Source: Lactarius indigo (taxonomy: Eukaryota > Basidiomycota > Agaricomycetes > Russulales > Russulaceae). Taken from it: a stretch of DNA of 38,697 bases. The position numbers and the translations under genes were made by a program. The notes below the pieces were generated by a model. It ran no database searches. It saw only the letters and a list, made by a program, of their open reading frames with translations, and was not told the origin of the DNA. Positions 24,928-35,861 of the stretch are shown one piece after another. The DNA is taken from positions 1-38,697 of the forward strand of contig JAFKAC010000265.1 in NCBI GenBank assembly GCA_025766275.1, in the 5' to 3' direction. The stretch's first letter is position 1. Each line of letters begins with the position of its first letter.

Positions 24928-27183
24928 ATGTCGTCCTATCGAGTTAGTAGCGCCACGCCCACCACCTCCCTAGTCACCACCCAGGCTGTAATGAAGGAAA
25001 AGATCTTCGAAGAGCTTGAAAGTGCTACATTCACCGTCGCCCTAACCGCTTGGGGTGGTTCCTTGCAGGCCGACCCGCACGATGTTCAGATGGTGGCCGA
25101 TTACCTTCAGCATAATATCAATCTCACCCATAACACCTTGTTCAGTGACTCAGTGTCGACCGAGGCGGTCCCGCGGCTCCCACCCCGTGGTTTCAGTGCA
25201 GAGAGAGACTCTTACGGGCCCTTCGCACACCTCCTTAATATCGTCGTCCTCGCTGTCAAAACTTGTGTCGCTCGTGCGCGCTACCTCAAGGACCTTCACT
25301 TCGGGCCTTATGATGTCCCGATGGCTAACATATTGGACTCGAGGACGGCTTTGAAGCCCAACATTTTGGGGCTGCTTCGTCCACGCACATCAGACAGGCC
25401 CAAAAATTTCTGGGAAGACGTTGCCGTTATCATCGAAGTCAAGGACCATTCACTTAATACCGTCAAGCAATTAGCGACATACGCTCGCGACCACCTCTCA
25501 CTTGATCGAAGACGATCATTTTCCATCGCCATTGCAATTGACCACAAAGCGCTGACGTTGCGCTTCCTCTGCTTCCACCGCTCTGGCGTATCTTCCTCTG
25601 AACTACTAAAGCTCAAAGAAAAGGACGGATTCCGAAGCGTCGTCGAACATATGGTCGGAATCCTATCCATTCGAGACGAAGCGGCATTTGGCCTGGATAC
25701 GACACGCGTCAAAGATGTGTACCGCCTCAACGGCCGTTACTATGATATTGTGCGTACGATCCAGAATCGCGACTGTATTCGCGGGCATGCTACAGCTGTG
25801 TACAGTCTAAAATGTGCGATATTACCATTTTGGCTTGTCCACACTCAACTCACATGTCGTGCATCCAGTACGAACCACAGGTATCACAGATATCCCCGGG
25901 TGTCAATCCCGGGAGCTGACGCTCGTCGGTGGAGAGTCTCAATTGCCCGAGAAGATGGTGTATAAATTGTCATATCAGACCGAGGGACACCCTTCGGAAG
26001 GCAGCTTGCTCTCTCATTTTCGTAACCAATTCGGAATCGTCGACATCATTGGATACCGTGTTTGTACCGCGGAGGAGTCATTCGGTTCAACAATACATCA
26101 CCTCTCGAATGCGCAAATCTGGCAACTCGTCAATGACAGACCAGTCTTCCCCCCTGAGATCAAACAACTACATTGCACCGCGATGGCGCTTGAGGGTCTG
26201 CCACTCCTGGATACTTCAGACGAAGTGGCCGGGATACCGACACCGGCCGGGCTCATGGAAACAATCCTTCATTCTATGATTGGTGAGTAGGATTACACCT
26301 CCGCCCTTTATTCGATCTCACTGCGCCCTATCTTAGGTCACTACAATTTGTTTCTCGGAGGTATCCTTCACAGGGACGTTAGCAGCGAAAATATCCTCCG
26401 TCTACGAGAGCCAATCGATCGGGCCCCTGGTCTCTCCGTGAGCTTGTAGGTACAATATTTTATTCACGTACACTCTTCTCTTACTTGGACATGTTCTAGG
26501 CTCGACCTGCATGACCAAGATGTCAAGTTATGTCGAGGCTTTCTAGTTGACGGTGACCACGCAATTAACTGGCGCAAGGATGCAATTACCCCATCATTGG
26601 AACGATCGGTATGTTGCAATGTGTTTGACGCTCTTTTCCTTATCCATGTTGTGTACAATAGGGCACGCTACCCTTCATGTCCACCCGCCTGCTTCTTGAC
26701 TGGCGCTTAGACAGACCAGTTCTACACACAGCGATTGACGACCTCGAGTCGTTTCTATGGGTCCTGGTCTGGTCACTCGTTCACATTTTTAAGAAGTTTG
26801 CAAAGATAACCAACAAAAAATCGATAATCTACGACCTAGAGCGTTCCCTTTCTAGTCGTGATTTTCACAGCATTCACTTCAGGAAAGACGCCGCAGAGGA
26901 TTGGCGGGAAAAGGTCTTCAAAGACCTCATCCAGGACTGGTTGAGCATCTCTGAGCAATCTCGAGTTGGTGTCCGTGAACTTCAGAGAACTTTGACTAAC
27001 GCAATAGGCGACGGTGACATGAGTGATGTCCAAACAAGGGTATTCAACGAACTTGACGAGCGCTGTGGAAAGGCCTACAAAGAGTTCATCCAGTCAGGAT
27101 ACAAGCACCTTAAAACGATCAGCAAGTTTTCTAACTGGGAAGATGTTGTGGGTTTCAGCGGCGAGTTGTTGCTGAACGAGTAG
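24928..27183 (+). CDS. FunK1-type protein kinase, right copy
   Basis: Paralogue of the left-arm kinase with identical exon structure: 24928-25813, 25869-26282, 26337-26445, 26500-26608 and 26662-27183, giving 679 aa. Exons 2 to 5 have exactly the same lengths as in the left copy. The kinase landmarks are MVYKLSYQ, HRDVSSENIL, GFLVDGDHA and GTLPF. The catalytic loop reads SSEN where the left copy has SCGN, but the key Asp and Asn are kept. The upstream ATG at 24,885, equivalent to the left start, is out of frame because of a 4-nt insertion. It opens a 20-codon frame that overlaps the true start, so 24,928 (MSSYRV) is chosen. That upstream frame could reduce translation. Introns are retained, so the copy arose from DNA and not by retroposition. 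Confidence 0.87.
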
Positions 27184-27237
27184 TGTTACATATTTTGTAT
27201 CTTCCGTTACTGCCATCGCTCCCAATTCACTCTAATG

Positions 27238-28016
27238 CGACGGGTTGAGCAAATGAATCAATGTGAGCGAAACGAACCAATATGCAACTCTACAATGTAT
27301 TGGCCGTTTTGGCGCCATGTTACTATGTCCCTCAAGTCCGGAGCGAAAGATTTACAGGGGTTTTGTCGGTCTATCTCCAATTTGGGAGAAAAAAAAAAGG
27401 AAGGAAGGAAGGACCTCTCAGCGGGGGTAAGCGTCATCCAGACGTCGGTCCACGATTGATCGCTCGCTCGCTCGAGTCAAGTTTCCTGAGAGCCGAACCG
27501 TCATGGCATTCACGCACGCACGCACAACAATGATCGTGTCCTGCGACCGGCACTCGGGTTTACGCCTCATGGCGACGCGACTGTCTCAGCGCCGCATCGC
27601 TCTCCCTCCGCGGCATCCGGCTCGGCAACTCGCGACTCTCCTCCAGCCGAACGCGGGCCCGAGGCCCTCCACTTACCATATCGCCCTCGAATTCACCTCC
27701 GATCCATCCGCCTCGGCCTCCCTAGTACCATTGCCAGTCGCATCTGCCCTGCGTGACATGTCTGGCTCACGGTCCTGCTACTCCCACCGTCCCTGCCTGA
27801 CACGCGGGCTGTCAACACGAGTAGGGGGCACCTCGCCGCTGTCCAAGTCATACAAATCACTCAAAGCGGCGGATAACAGGGAGCTAGAGTGCACGGACGA
27901 GAATGGCCCGCCGCGGTCCTGGCTCAGGTTTCCGATTGGTTTGGCTACTTCACCGCGCTCGCGTGATGACGGGGGTGACGGTTTTCCGAGGAGTTTCGCT
28001 CCGACGCCGGTTCTGG
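27238..28016. other. Intergenic; one unsupported 195-codon frame
   Basis: Between the right repeat arm and the exchanger pseudogene no family was recognised. A 195-codon + frame (27,503-28,090) starts MAFTHARTTMIV and contains an Arg-rich stretch (MATRLSQRRIALPPRHPARQ) that could pass for a mitochondrial presequence, but it overlaps the pseudogene on the other strand and has no known domain. A GGAA microsatellite with an A-run lies at about 27,390-27,413. Confidence 0.35.
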
Positions 28017-29290
28017 CTATGCCACGTGGTGGATGTAGAGACGCTGCATGTATCTGGGAGATTGGCAGGTCAGGTTGCTCGAGCAGTTGAAGGAGACGGT
28101 CACAGAAGGGTCACACACTCTGCACTTGCTCTTGTTTAACGGCGACAACGGGCAATTCTGAAGCGACTGCCACAGCTCATGTTCGTAGCTGTCCGATGCC
28201 GCATCGTCATTCATGGCCCAAACACCCCGAGCATTCGCGCCGTCGTCCGCCGAATACGACGATCGGACGACGCTAACGAGCACGGTCGTGTGCAGTGCTA
28301 CGCCTTCGTCCTGTGGGGCCCAGAAGAGCATCACCTGGTGTCCGAGCGCATACCGCCGAAAGAAGTCGGTCGGCTCATTGGACGGAAAAGACCGTGTCGT
28401 ATTGCGTGAGGATCCCCGCGGTGTTGATAGCGGTGAAAAGCGTAAGATGTTACCTATCGCTAGGCGGTGATGGTAGCCCGAAGTAAACAAAGAAGGTTCT
28501 CCGAGGACAGCGTCACGGTACCGATGATATTTGGTGGCGCATTGCGTACGATGAGCCATAGTGTGGTACGCCTAGTCCTTGAGCATAATGGGACAGACGA
28601 GAGGTGACACAAACCCAGATGCGGACAGGGAATTAGAGAAAGTAGCACGTAACCCCCCGCACGCACACCGCAACATTGCGACCAGGCAAGATTCGATGCG
28701 CTTGGAGAGACGAGCGCTTGAGAACCGGCGACATCACGAAGGAATACGACATGAGCACCAAGAACCATCATTGACATGTTGGATGTGAGTAGTGATGCCG
28801 GTTTCGTGGACGGGAGAGGGCAGGTAAATCTCAGGCCCAGTGAAATTGTAAAAGCGTGCTTTCGAGATGATAAAGATGACAGTTATGGGCGGGTGGAAGC
28901 CAGAATCACGTACTCATAAACGACGACGCTGACAGCATCGTTGAGTAAGTTCTCGCCAAAGATGACCGTGTGCAATCGATTTCGTACTGGTTGCTGTAAA
29001 CATGGCCAGAAATAGTAGCTAGCTCTGTCGCAGATAGAGCGGACCCGAATGTCTTACATTCGAGTAAGATGAATTGCGGCCCTGGGAGACTCGATGTATA
29101 CTAGCACGCTGTGGAGGCGCACGCGATGAACTTGGGTCCGCGACTCAGGAACTCATCGCATTGATGAACCCGACGACGATAACCAGTATGAACGTGCCAG
29201 GGAAAGTATAGGTCAGAGTAGAACCAAAGTTGTGGTAACCAGAGGCAGGGAAGACGCATAATGGGCGGAAGGAGGAAATCCAGAGAAATT
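28017..29290 (-). pseudogene. Na+/H+ exchanger (NHX/CPA1 type), decayed, longer copy
   Basis: Read on the minus strand in shifting frames, the pieces follow NHX order. LDFLLPPI is at about 29,262-29,282, and NFGSTLTYTFPGTFI at about 29,190-29,230. FILLECKTFGSALSATE sits where functional exchangers have ATDP (about 29,030-29,085). VIFGENLLNDAVSVVVYE lies at about 28,912-28,967, followed by a GTACGT donor. SGFVSPLVCPIMLKD, then a TAG stop, then AYHTMAHRTQCATKY is at about 28,520-28,615. VMLFWA is at about 28,320 and DDGANARGVW near the C-terminus. Frameshifts, an internal stop and loss of the ATDP Asp-Pro show it is inactive. The N-terminus was not found. A shorter, diverged copy of its end lies at 12,190-12,657. 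Confidence 0.78.
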
Positions 29291-29979
29291 ACGTCTGCAA
29301 AACCGAATATTTTCCAATAAAAACAGATGATTTTGTCGAAATGGCAAATTTTAGTTAGTGTCGAGTTTTGATAAATAAAAGGTTGGAGAGTCTATTTATT
29401 TAATCGATTTAGTGTGAAGCACCCACTGTACAGCGGCCGCACTGGATGCGCTGCTCGTCCATCAACGCATCGGCAAGGTGCCAAGCCCGGGCGACCCGGA
29501 CCCCGAGTAGCTCGGCTACGTATTCGGTCAGCAAACATCCTAATATATCATACGGTTTAGAGGAGCAGGATCTCCCGCTAGGGTATGCGACAGCCTTGTA
29601 CACAGGTGTGGTGCCGTTAGCATCCTCTTCGTGACCGGCAACGACGGCGACGGCCAAGGGGACTTCAAAGAGGACTCCGGGGGAGTCCAGTTCCTCCCCG
29701 CGTTCTCTGCAATCTGTACGTGTGGTATTTCATCTACAAGCAGTACATAAGTGCGGGTACAATTCGCACACTGGACAGCCGTGGCCTGCTGATCAGATAT
29801 ATTTTCACTGTATCAGTCAGCCCGGGCGTCATGGCATCTTTGACATCGTAGCGCAGGCGCTCAAATTCACGATCGTTGTCATACTACACTGATCGTATCG
29901 TGGAAGACACGAACTGCTCTACACCCGTGTCAACTACCTGCCTGCTAACGGCAGGGCATCGCTTGGCTTCCTCTGGCCG
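29291..29979. other. Intergenic, nothing recognised
   Basis: The 5' end of the decayed exchanger may once have been here. An 82-codon minus frame (29,657-29,409, starting MAVAVVAGHEEDA) shows no known domain and no clear match to an exchanger N-terminus. Confidence 0.35.
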
Positions 29980-32700
29980 GACTGCCAAAACCTCGTGCGC
30001 CTCAAAGACGTCACATTAGGCTCTGACACGGGCTGCAACACTGACGGATTTCCGTAGTAAGTTAGTTGGATGGGTTCAGTTTGCCTCGCGAAACTTGCGG
30101 CTCTTTCAATTTCGTTGTCGACATATTTTGGACCCCAATCGAGTGAAGGAATAGAACGGGAGGGGTGCAAGTGCGGCAATGAATCGTTAGGTATGTTTCA
30201 GCCTGAGATGCGCCTGACCGGCCACCCACATGGGTCGGTCACTTCGTATGGCTAGAATGTAAGTGGCGAACCAAAGAGCACGCGCGAGGCAAAGGGGGAG
30301 AGACGAGAGGGGTCATAAAATGAAGATGCAATGAATAGGTGTGTACGAAATCAGGTATATGGAGACGTTGCAAGGCGTCAGATGAGCTGCGCACAAAAAC
30401 AAGTCAGTACATTTAATAGAGCCCCAGAGAAGACATATTGGCGCACCGACAATGGAGCGATCCGGATCCGATCCATTGGAGACACAGCGAAGATAGAATA
30501 CAGGAGGAATAATCGGAACTAAGCAAACCGTAGTTCATATGATAGTCGACGACTTGAGTGAATTCTGTAACACGGTCTCTTTCACCATCGCGAAGACTAG
30601 TTTGATATTGGACGTGTCCGTGGCCTGCGTGATACTACATCAAGCTCATTAAGCCACAAAAGCCAGAACAACGTATTGAAGGGCCGGCGTACTGTGGATA
30701 TACACTTAATCGTGCGCGGTTCACCTGCATGAATCGCGAAAGGATGTATTTGGTGCCTTTGTTGACATCTGCGCCCCCAGCATACTCGGGGAAATACTTA
30801 TCCAGAGGAACCTGAGAGGACGCCAAGTCAGAGGAGATTAAGATTCAGAAACATCAAAGGTAAGCGTACCTTGGGGAGCTTCTTCTTGAATACATCAATC
30901 TTGTTAAGGAAAAGAATGATCGACGCACGCAAGAACCACCGTGAATTGATGACTGAGCCGAAAAGAACGAGAGACTCCGCCATTCGGTTCTGCGACCTGT
31001 CAGTCGGTGAGATGGAGATTTAAAATCCGTTTACGAACCTGGCTCTTCTCCTCGAGGAGGACCTGATCATACTCCGACAACGAAGTAACAAAGACGATAC
31101 TCGTGACGCTTTCGAAATGGTGTATCCACTTATTGCGCTGCGAACGCTGTCCGCCGACGTCGACCATGTGTATTGATAACTGACCCATGGGGATTCGAGT
31201 TTCGGTGATTGAGGTCGTCCTTACACGTGCCCGCAGAATGTCCTCCGTTGATGGAAGATAATTGCTAGCCGCTATCCGATGTGCTTCCGCAAAAAAGCTG
31301 CAGACGTATATAGTAAGCAACCGAGCACACGGCGGGTTATTACAGTAGAAGAAACACTCGTTCTGCTTTTGACGGCGTTTTTCTTGTATAAGGAACTCAC
31401 TATGTGGCACTATCCATCAGATAGAACTCGGTCGAATGACTCGTCATCAACGCTGAAATGATCTCGTCCGCCCATAAGTCTCGAATAGCTTGGGCAATGT
31501 CAGGGCTGAAGAAGAAATCAGGATCATCAGTGGCGAGTTCATACGCCAAGATACATTCGCAGTTCGCCTAAAACAGATGGTTAAGACTGATGAAATATAT
31601 GTAGGAGAAGGGAGGCAGCGTACTCTGTTGGTGGCGGTGACAGGCTCGAGGTGAAATTTGGCCAAGGCACTGACAACAGCATGGGCGCTCTGAAGGAGGT
31701 TTTTCCATATGGGCAGTCGGAAAGCGAGAAGCTCTTCAGAAGTGTAACCGTTGTGGTGAATGATCTTCATTTGCTTGACTATTGTTGACTTTCCGGACTC
31801 GCCAGAACCTAAGCAAAAAAAGAATAGTTGAGCATACGTGCGCATATACTGGGCATAAACGAATGGGACGATCGAAAGTCAATCCAAAGAACGATATGAT
31901 GGTCTTCAACTGATTCCTCTAAGACAACATTGTGGTAAAGCAACACCACGTAAACAAAAATTCACCGGTGATGGCCCGGCGACATGGAAGATGAAAGGCG
32001 ACGCAGCCATTCCATGATCAATCGGAGCCTCTCCCTCCTCTCGAAAAAGAATCTCTTTAACTTTATTGGGAGGTGGGCAGAGTGGGAAGGTGGGGAAGGG
32101 AGAATACGCACCGAGCAACAAAATCTTGCACTCTCGCTTATATTTCTTAGAATCCTCCTCAATCTGACGATCTATCAGATCTGAGACCAAGTGGGCACCC
32201 TCAGCTTCCCGAGCACTGGAGGCGCAATGCCCCATCGGGGTACAAGGGGGCGAGGTAGTGGTAAATGGATCGCTCTGAGACGGGATAAGAGTGGGTGGTG
32301 GTGGAATGTAAGAGATGGGGGGGAGTGGAACGACGTGAAGGGGAACGGGAGTATCGAAGGATGGGATGGGATGGAGCGGGAAGGGAAGGGAGGGTTTTCC
32401 AGTTGGATTGGATTGCGTGTAAGGGCCAGCTTGGCGGAAAGAGTGCGTCGCGGCATGGGAATGAATTTGCTGGGGCCAAATATACTATTCAGTGTCGGTT
32501 GTCCTGAGGAATTGAGGAATACGACACAGCCCCAACACAGCCCTATTGCTGTAGAACGGAGCAACAACCAGATCGACAATCATTACGCCTCACGTGCTCT
32601 TTCCCATATCTCCTTTTGAACTTCACATACTACAGTAGTACTGTACTAATACCATGTTCCCCACTCTTACTTAACTGGTGATTTCCGGCTCGGCTTAGCT
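29980..32700 (-). repeat. Tandem duplication unit A (G-alpha gene with flanks)
   Basis: Direct repeat with unit B: gene starts at 32,235 and 35,063 and stops at 30,535 and 33,357 are about 2.82 kb apart. Similarity extends beyond the genes. The downstream flank near 29,980-30,130 (CTCGTGCGCCTCAA, ACACGGGCTGCA) matches 32,840-32,990, and the upstream flank near 32,400-32,480 (TTGGATTGGATTGCGT) matches 35,230-35,310. Outer edges are approximate. Confidence 0.85.
30535..32235 (-). CDS. Heterotrimeric G protein alpha subunit, copy A
   Basis: A GTP-switch protein that couples receptors to signalling at the plasma membrane. Seven exons join to 357 aa: 32112-32235, 31624-31808, 31401-31567, 31039-31297, 30870-30989, 30693-30811 and 30535-30634. 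MGHCASS offers Gly2 for myristoylation and Cys4 for palmitoylation. Motifs are the P-loop GSGESGKST (42-50), switch [13 protein letters not shown] with catalytic Arg183, switch [11 protein letters not shown] with catalytic Gln209, NKID (274-277) and TQATDT (327-332). Ser188 replaces the nearly invariant switch I Gly (TTG). The C-terminus is KSSTII, without the pertussis-toxin Cys. Intron 1 is long (303 bp). The gene is intact and in tandem with copy B. Confidence 0.95.
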
Positions 32701-35520
32701 CTCGTAGGCCCGGAATACTTTCTGAGTGCCACCACCTACCGTTGCTCTGGCACACGCACTGACGAATACCATGGAGTAGGCATAAACGGATCCCTCCCTG
32801 CGTACTGTCTCGGCGACTTAAATGCTTGGGAAGGGCTTGCAATCGAACTCGTGAGCCTCAACGGCATCACATCCGACTCTAACACGGGCTGCAGCACTGA
32901 CAGATTTTCTGCCGTAGTTGGATGGTGTCCAGTTCGCTTCGCGGGACTTGCGCCTCTTTCGCATCCGATGTCGGCTGATTTTGGGTCCTATGGGTTGATG
33001 CCCCCCGCTTCGTCGTACTTTCGTTGTGCACCCTTCACTCGGCCCGGTCCGGTCGCCTGCGTGGGTCGGTCGCTCAGCTCGGCACAAATAGCGAAGCAAA
33101 GAGTACGTGAGAGGTGAAGGAGAATGAGGTGGGAGAGGCGAGAAGGGCAATAAAACGAAGGCGCGGTGAATAGGTGTGTGCGAAATGAGGCAGACATCGC
33201 AGGGGGTCGGATGAGCTACGCGCAAAAACAAGTCAGTAAATTTAGCAGAGCGCCGGAAAGGACTTATTAGCGCACAGACAATGGAGCGGACCCAATCCAC
33301 GCGAGATAGAGTACAGTAGGAATAGTTGGGACAAAGGAAGTCGTGGTCGTCAGATATCATAGGATCCTTGACATTTTGAGTGCGTTGTGTAGGACTGTCT
33401 CTCTCACAGTTGCGAAGACTACTCGGATATTGGACGTGTCTGTGGCTTGTGTGATGCTACATTAAAGCTTGTTAAGCCACAAAAGTCGGAAAATCGGATG
33501 GAAAGGGCCGGCGTACTGTGGATATACACTTAATCGTGCGCGGTTCACCTGCATAAATCGCCAAAGGATGTATTTCGCGCCTTTGTTGACATCTGAGCCG
33601 CCTGTGTACTCGGGGAAATACTTGTCCAGGGGAACCTGTGAGGACGCCGGGTCAGAGACAAAAACGCGGAAACATCAAAGGCAAGCGAACCTTGGGGAGC
33701 TTCTGCTTGAATACATCAATCTTGTTTAGGAAAAGAATGATTGACGAGTGCAAAAACCACCGTGAGTTGATGACCGATTCAAAGAGAATAACAGACTCCA
33801 TCATTCGGTTCTGCAATCCGTCAGTCGATGAGACGGAGATCTGAAATCTGTTTACGCACCTGGCTCTTCTCCTCGAGAAGGACTTGATCATATTCTGACA
33901 ATGCAGTAACAAAGACAATACTTGTGACGCTCTCGAAGCAGTGTATCCACTTATTGCGCTGCGAACGCTGTCCACCAACGTCGACCATATGTATTGATAA
34001 CTGGCCCATGGGAAATCGAGTTTCGGTGATTGAGGTCGTCCTTACACGTGCCCGCAGGATGTCCTCCGTTGATGGAAGATAATTGCTAGCCGCTATCCGA
34101 TGTGCTTCCGCAAAAAAGCTGCAGATGTATATAGTGAGTAAGCAAGTAGACGGTGGGTGTCAAGACAATCATATGGGTAGACAGAACGGAAGCAAAAGAC
34201 AGTATTTGACTAAAGAACTCACTAGGTAGCACTGTCCATCAGATAGAAATTGGTCGAATAACTCGTCATCAACGCGGCAATGATCTCATCCGCCCATAAG
34301 TCTTGAATAGCTTGGGCAATGTCAGGGCTGAAGAAGAAATCTGGGTCATCAGTGGCGAGTTCATACGCCAAGATACGTTCGCAGTTCGCCTGAAAGAGAT
34401 GATGGAGACTAAGGTGAAAAGGGGGTGGGAGAAAGGAGGCAGCGTACTCTGTTGGCGGCTGTGACAGGCTCGAGGTTGAATCTGGCCAGGGCATTGACAA
34501 CAGCATGGGCGCTCTGGAGGAGGTTTGTCCATATCGGCAGTCGGAAATCGAGAAGATCTTCAGGAGTGTAACCGTTGTGGTAGATAATCTTCATTTGCTT
34601 GACTATTGTTGATTTTCCGGACTCGCCGGAACCTAAGTAAAGAGTAGTTGAGCACACATGCACAGAAACTAGGGATAAACGAGATGGTCGAGAATCAATT
34701 CAAGGAACGATATGATGATCCTCGAAGGATCCCTCTAAGACAACATTGCGGTAAAACACCACGGAAGCAAAAGTTCAGCGTTGATGACCCCGTGACGTGG
34801 GAAGTGAAAAGCGACGCAACTGTTCCATAACCAATCAGAATACCTTCCTCCCTCGAAGAAAGAATTTCTTTGTTTTTATTGGGGGGTAGAGGGCAGGGGG
34901 TGGGGAAGGTCCGGAAGGAAGGAAAGGGAAAATACGCACCGAGCAACAAGATCTTGCATTCTCGTTTATATCTCTTAGAATCCTCCTCAATCTGACGGTC
35001 TATCATATCTGAGACTGAGTGGGCTCTCCCATCTTCCCGAGCACTGGAAGCGCAATGCCCCATTGTAGTATGAAGGGGGTAAAGTAGTGGTAAACGGATC
35101 GCTCTGAGACGAGGTCAGAGTGGGCGAAAATATGAACGTAAGATAGGCAATGAAGGAGAGGGAGCAAAGGTGGAATGACGTGGAGGGGAACGGGAGCAAG
35201 GGAATATGATGGGAGGCCTGGGAGGATTTTCGTGTCGGATTGGATTGCGTTTAAAGGTCTGCCCGGCGGAATGAATGCCTCATATAGGCCTCATAGCATG
35301 AGAATGAATTTGCCACATGTTCGGACGGAGACGGGGAATAGACTTTGGCACAGCACTGGCACAGCCTCATCAAAACGGAGTAAAAACGAATAGAGTAAAC
35401 ATACGGCAGGGGTGGGAGTTTTGCTTATCCAGTGACTTCCGGCCCGGCCCGGCCCAGCTCTCTCGTAGGCAGAAGAATGCCATCGCTGCCAGGGACCGGT
35501 ACTGGCGAACACCATGGAGA
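32700..35520 (-). repeat. Tandem duplication unit B (G-alpha gene with flanks)
   Basis: Second unit of the direct duplication. Its upstream edge contains CCGGCCCGGCCCGGCCC at about 35,440 and AACACCATGGAG at about 35,509, matching weaker versions at about 32,685 and 32,768. This places the unit boundary near 32,700-32,800. Intron lengths and exon lengths are the same as in unit A, except for small differences in intron 1. Confidence 0.82.
33357..35063 (-). CDS. Heterotrimeric G protein alpha subunit, copy B
   Basis: Paralogue of copy A with identical exon lengths: 34940-35063, 34448-34632, 34223-34389, 33860-34118, 33691-33810, 33517-33635 and 33357-33456, giving 357 aa. All nucleotide-binding motifs are kept: GSGESGKST, catalytic switch I Arg, DVGGQ, NKID and TQATDT. 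It carries the same Ser188 in TTSITE and the same switch II change (SQRNKW instead of SERKKW). The ends differ most: residues 11-20 ([10 protein letters not shown] against [10 protein letters not shown]) and the C-terminus KMSRIL against KSSTII, where receptors and effectors bind. It is upstream of copy A in transcription direction. Intron 1 is 307 bp and similar to that of copy A. The gene is apparently intact. Confidence 0.95.
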
Positions 35521-35861
35521 AGATATGACAATACGACCAATCGTGGACCACTTCAAAGCGTCAGAGGAGAATTGTTTGGTAACATAGTTCCGATTCTTTG
35601 GATATTGCAGTTCCAGAAAATACAAATACACAGCCAACCGCTTCATCTTTTCCCCAAACGTTCATCCGTTCGAGCCTCAATGGCGGTTGGAGCGTAACTT
35701 CGTATTGCATATACTAATTGTTACCCATGTTTTTCCCCACTATCCGTATCTTGTAAGCACGAAGTTGATCTATGTCTGAACATCCTGAGACAAGGGTATC
35801 ATGGTGGCGATATTGAGGGCACATCAGGAACACGCATTTTATCGGATGCTCCAGAGATGTG
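35521..35861. other. Intergenic, nothing recognised
   Basis: This short stretch lies between the upstream edge of G-alpha unit B and the 3' end of the DUF6535-like pseudogene. No gene or clear motif was seen. Confidence 0.4.

Larger units (their letters stand above)
22600..27237 (+). repeat. Right arm of the large inverted repeat (about 4.6 kb)
   Basis: This is the inverted counterpart of 15,813-20,409, with the same order of parts read outward on the + strand. It starts inside the gag-like sequence, so it lacks the first part of gag, which the left side continues into the spacer. By eye, the second kinase exon regions of the two arms differ at 9 of 158 translated residues, so the copies have diverged by point mutation as well as indels. 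Confidence 0.92.

Noticed and set aside
27503..28090. 195-codon + frame with a presequence-like Arg-rich stretch
   Set aside because: No recognisable domain, skewed Arg/Pro/Ser composition, and it overlaps the exchanger pseudogene. Kept only as a note in the intergenic entry.
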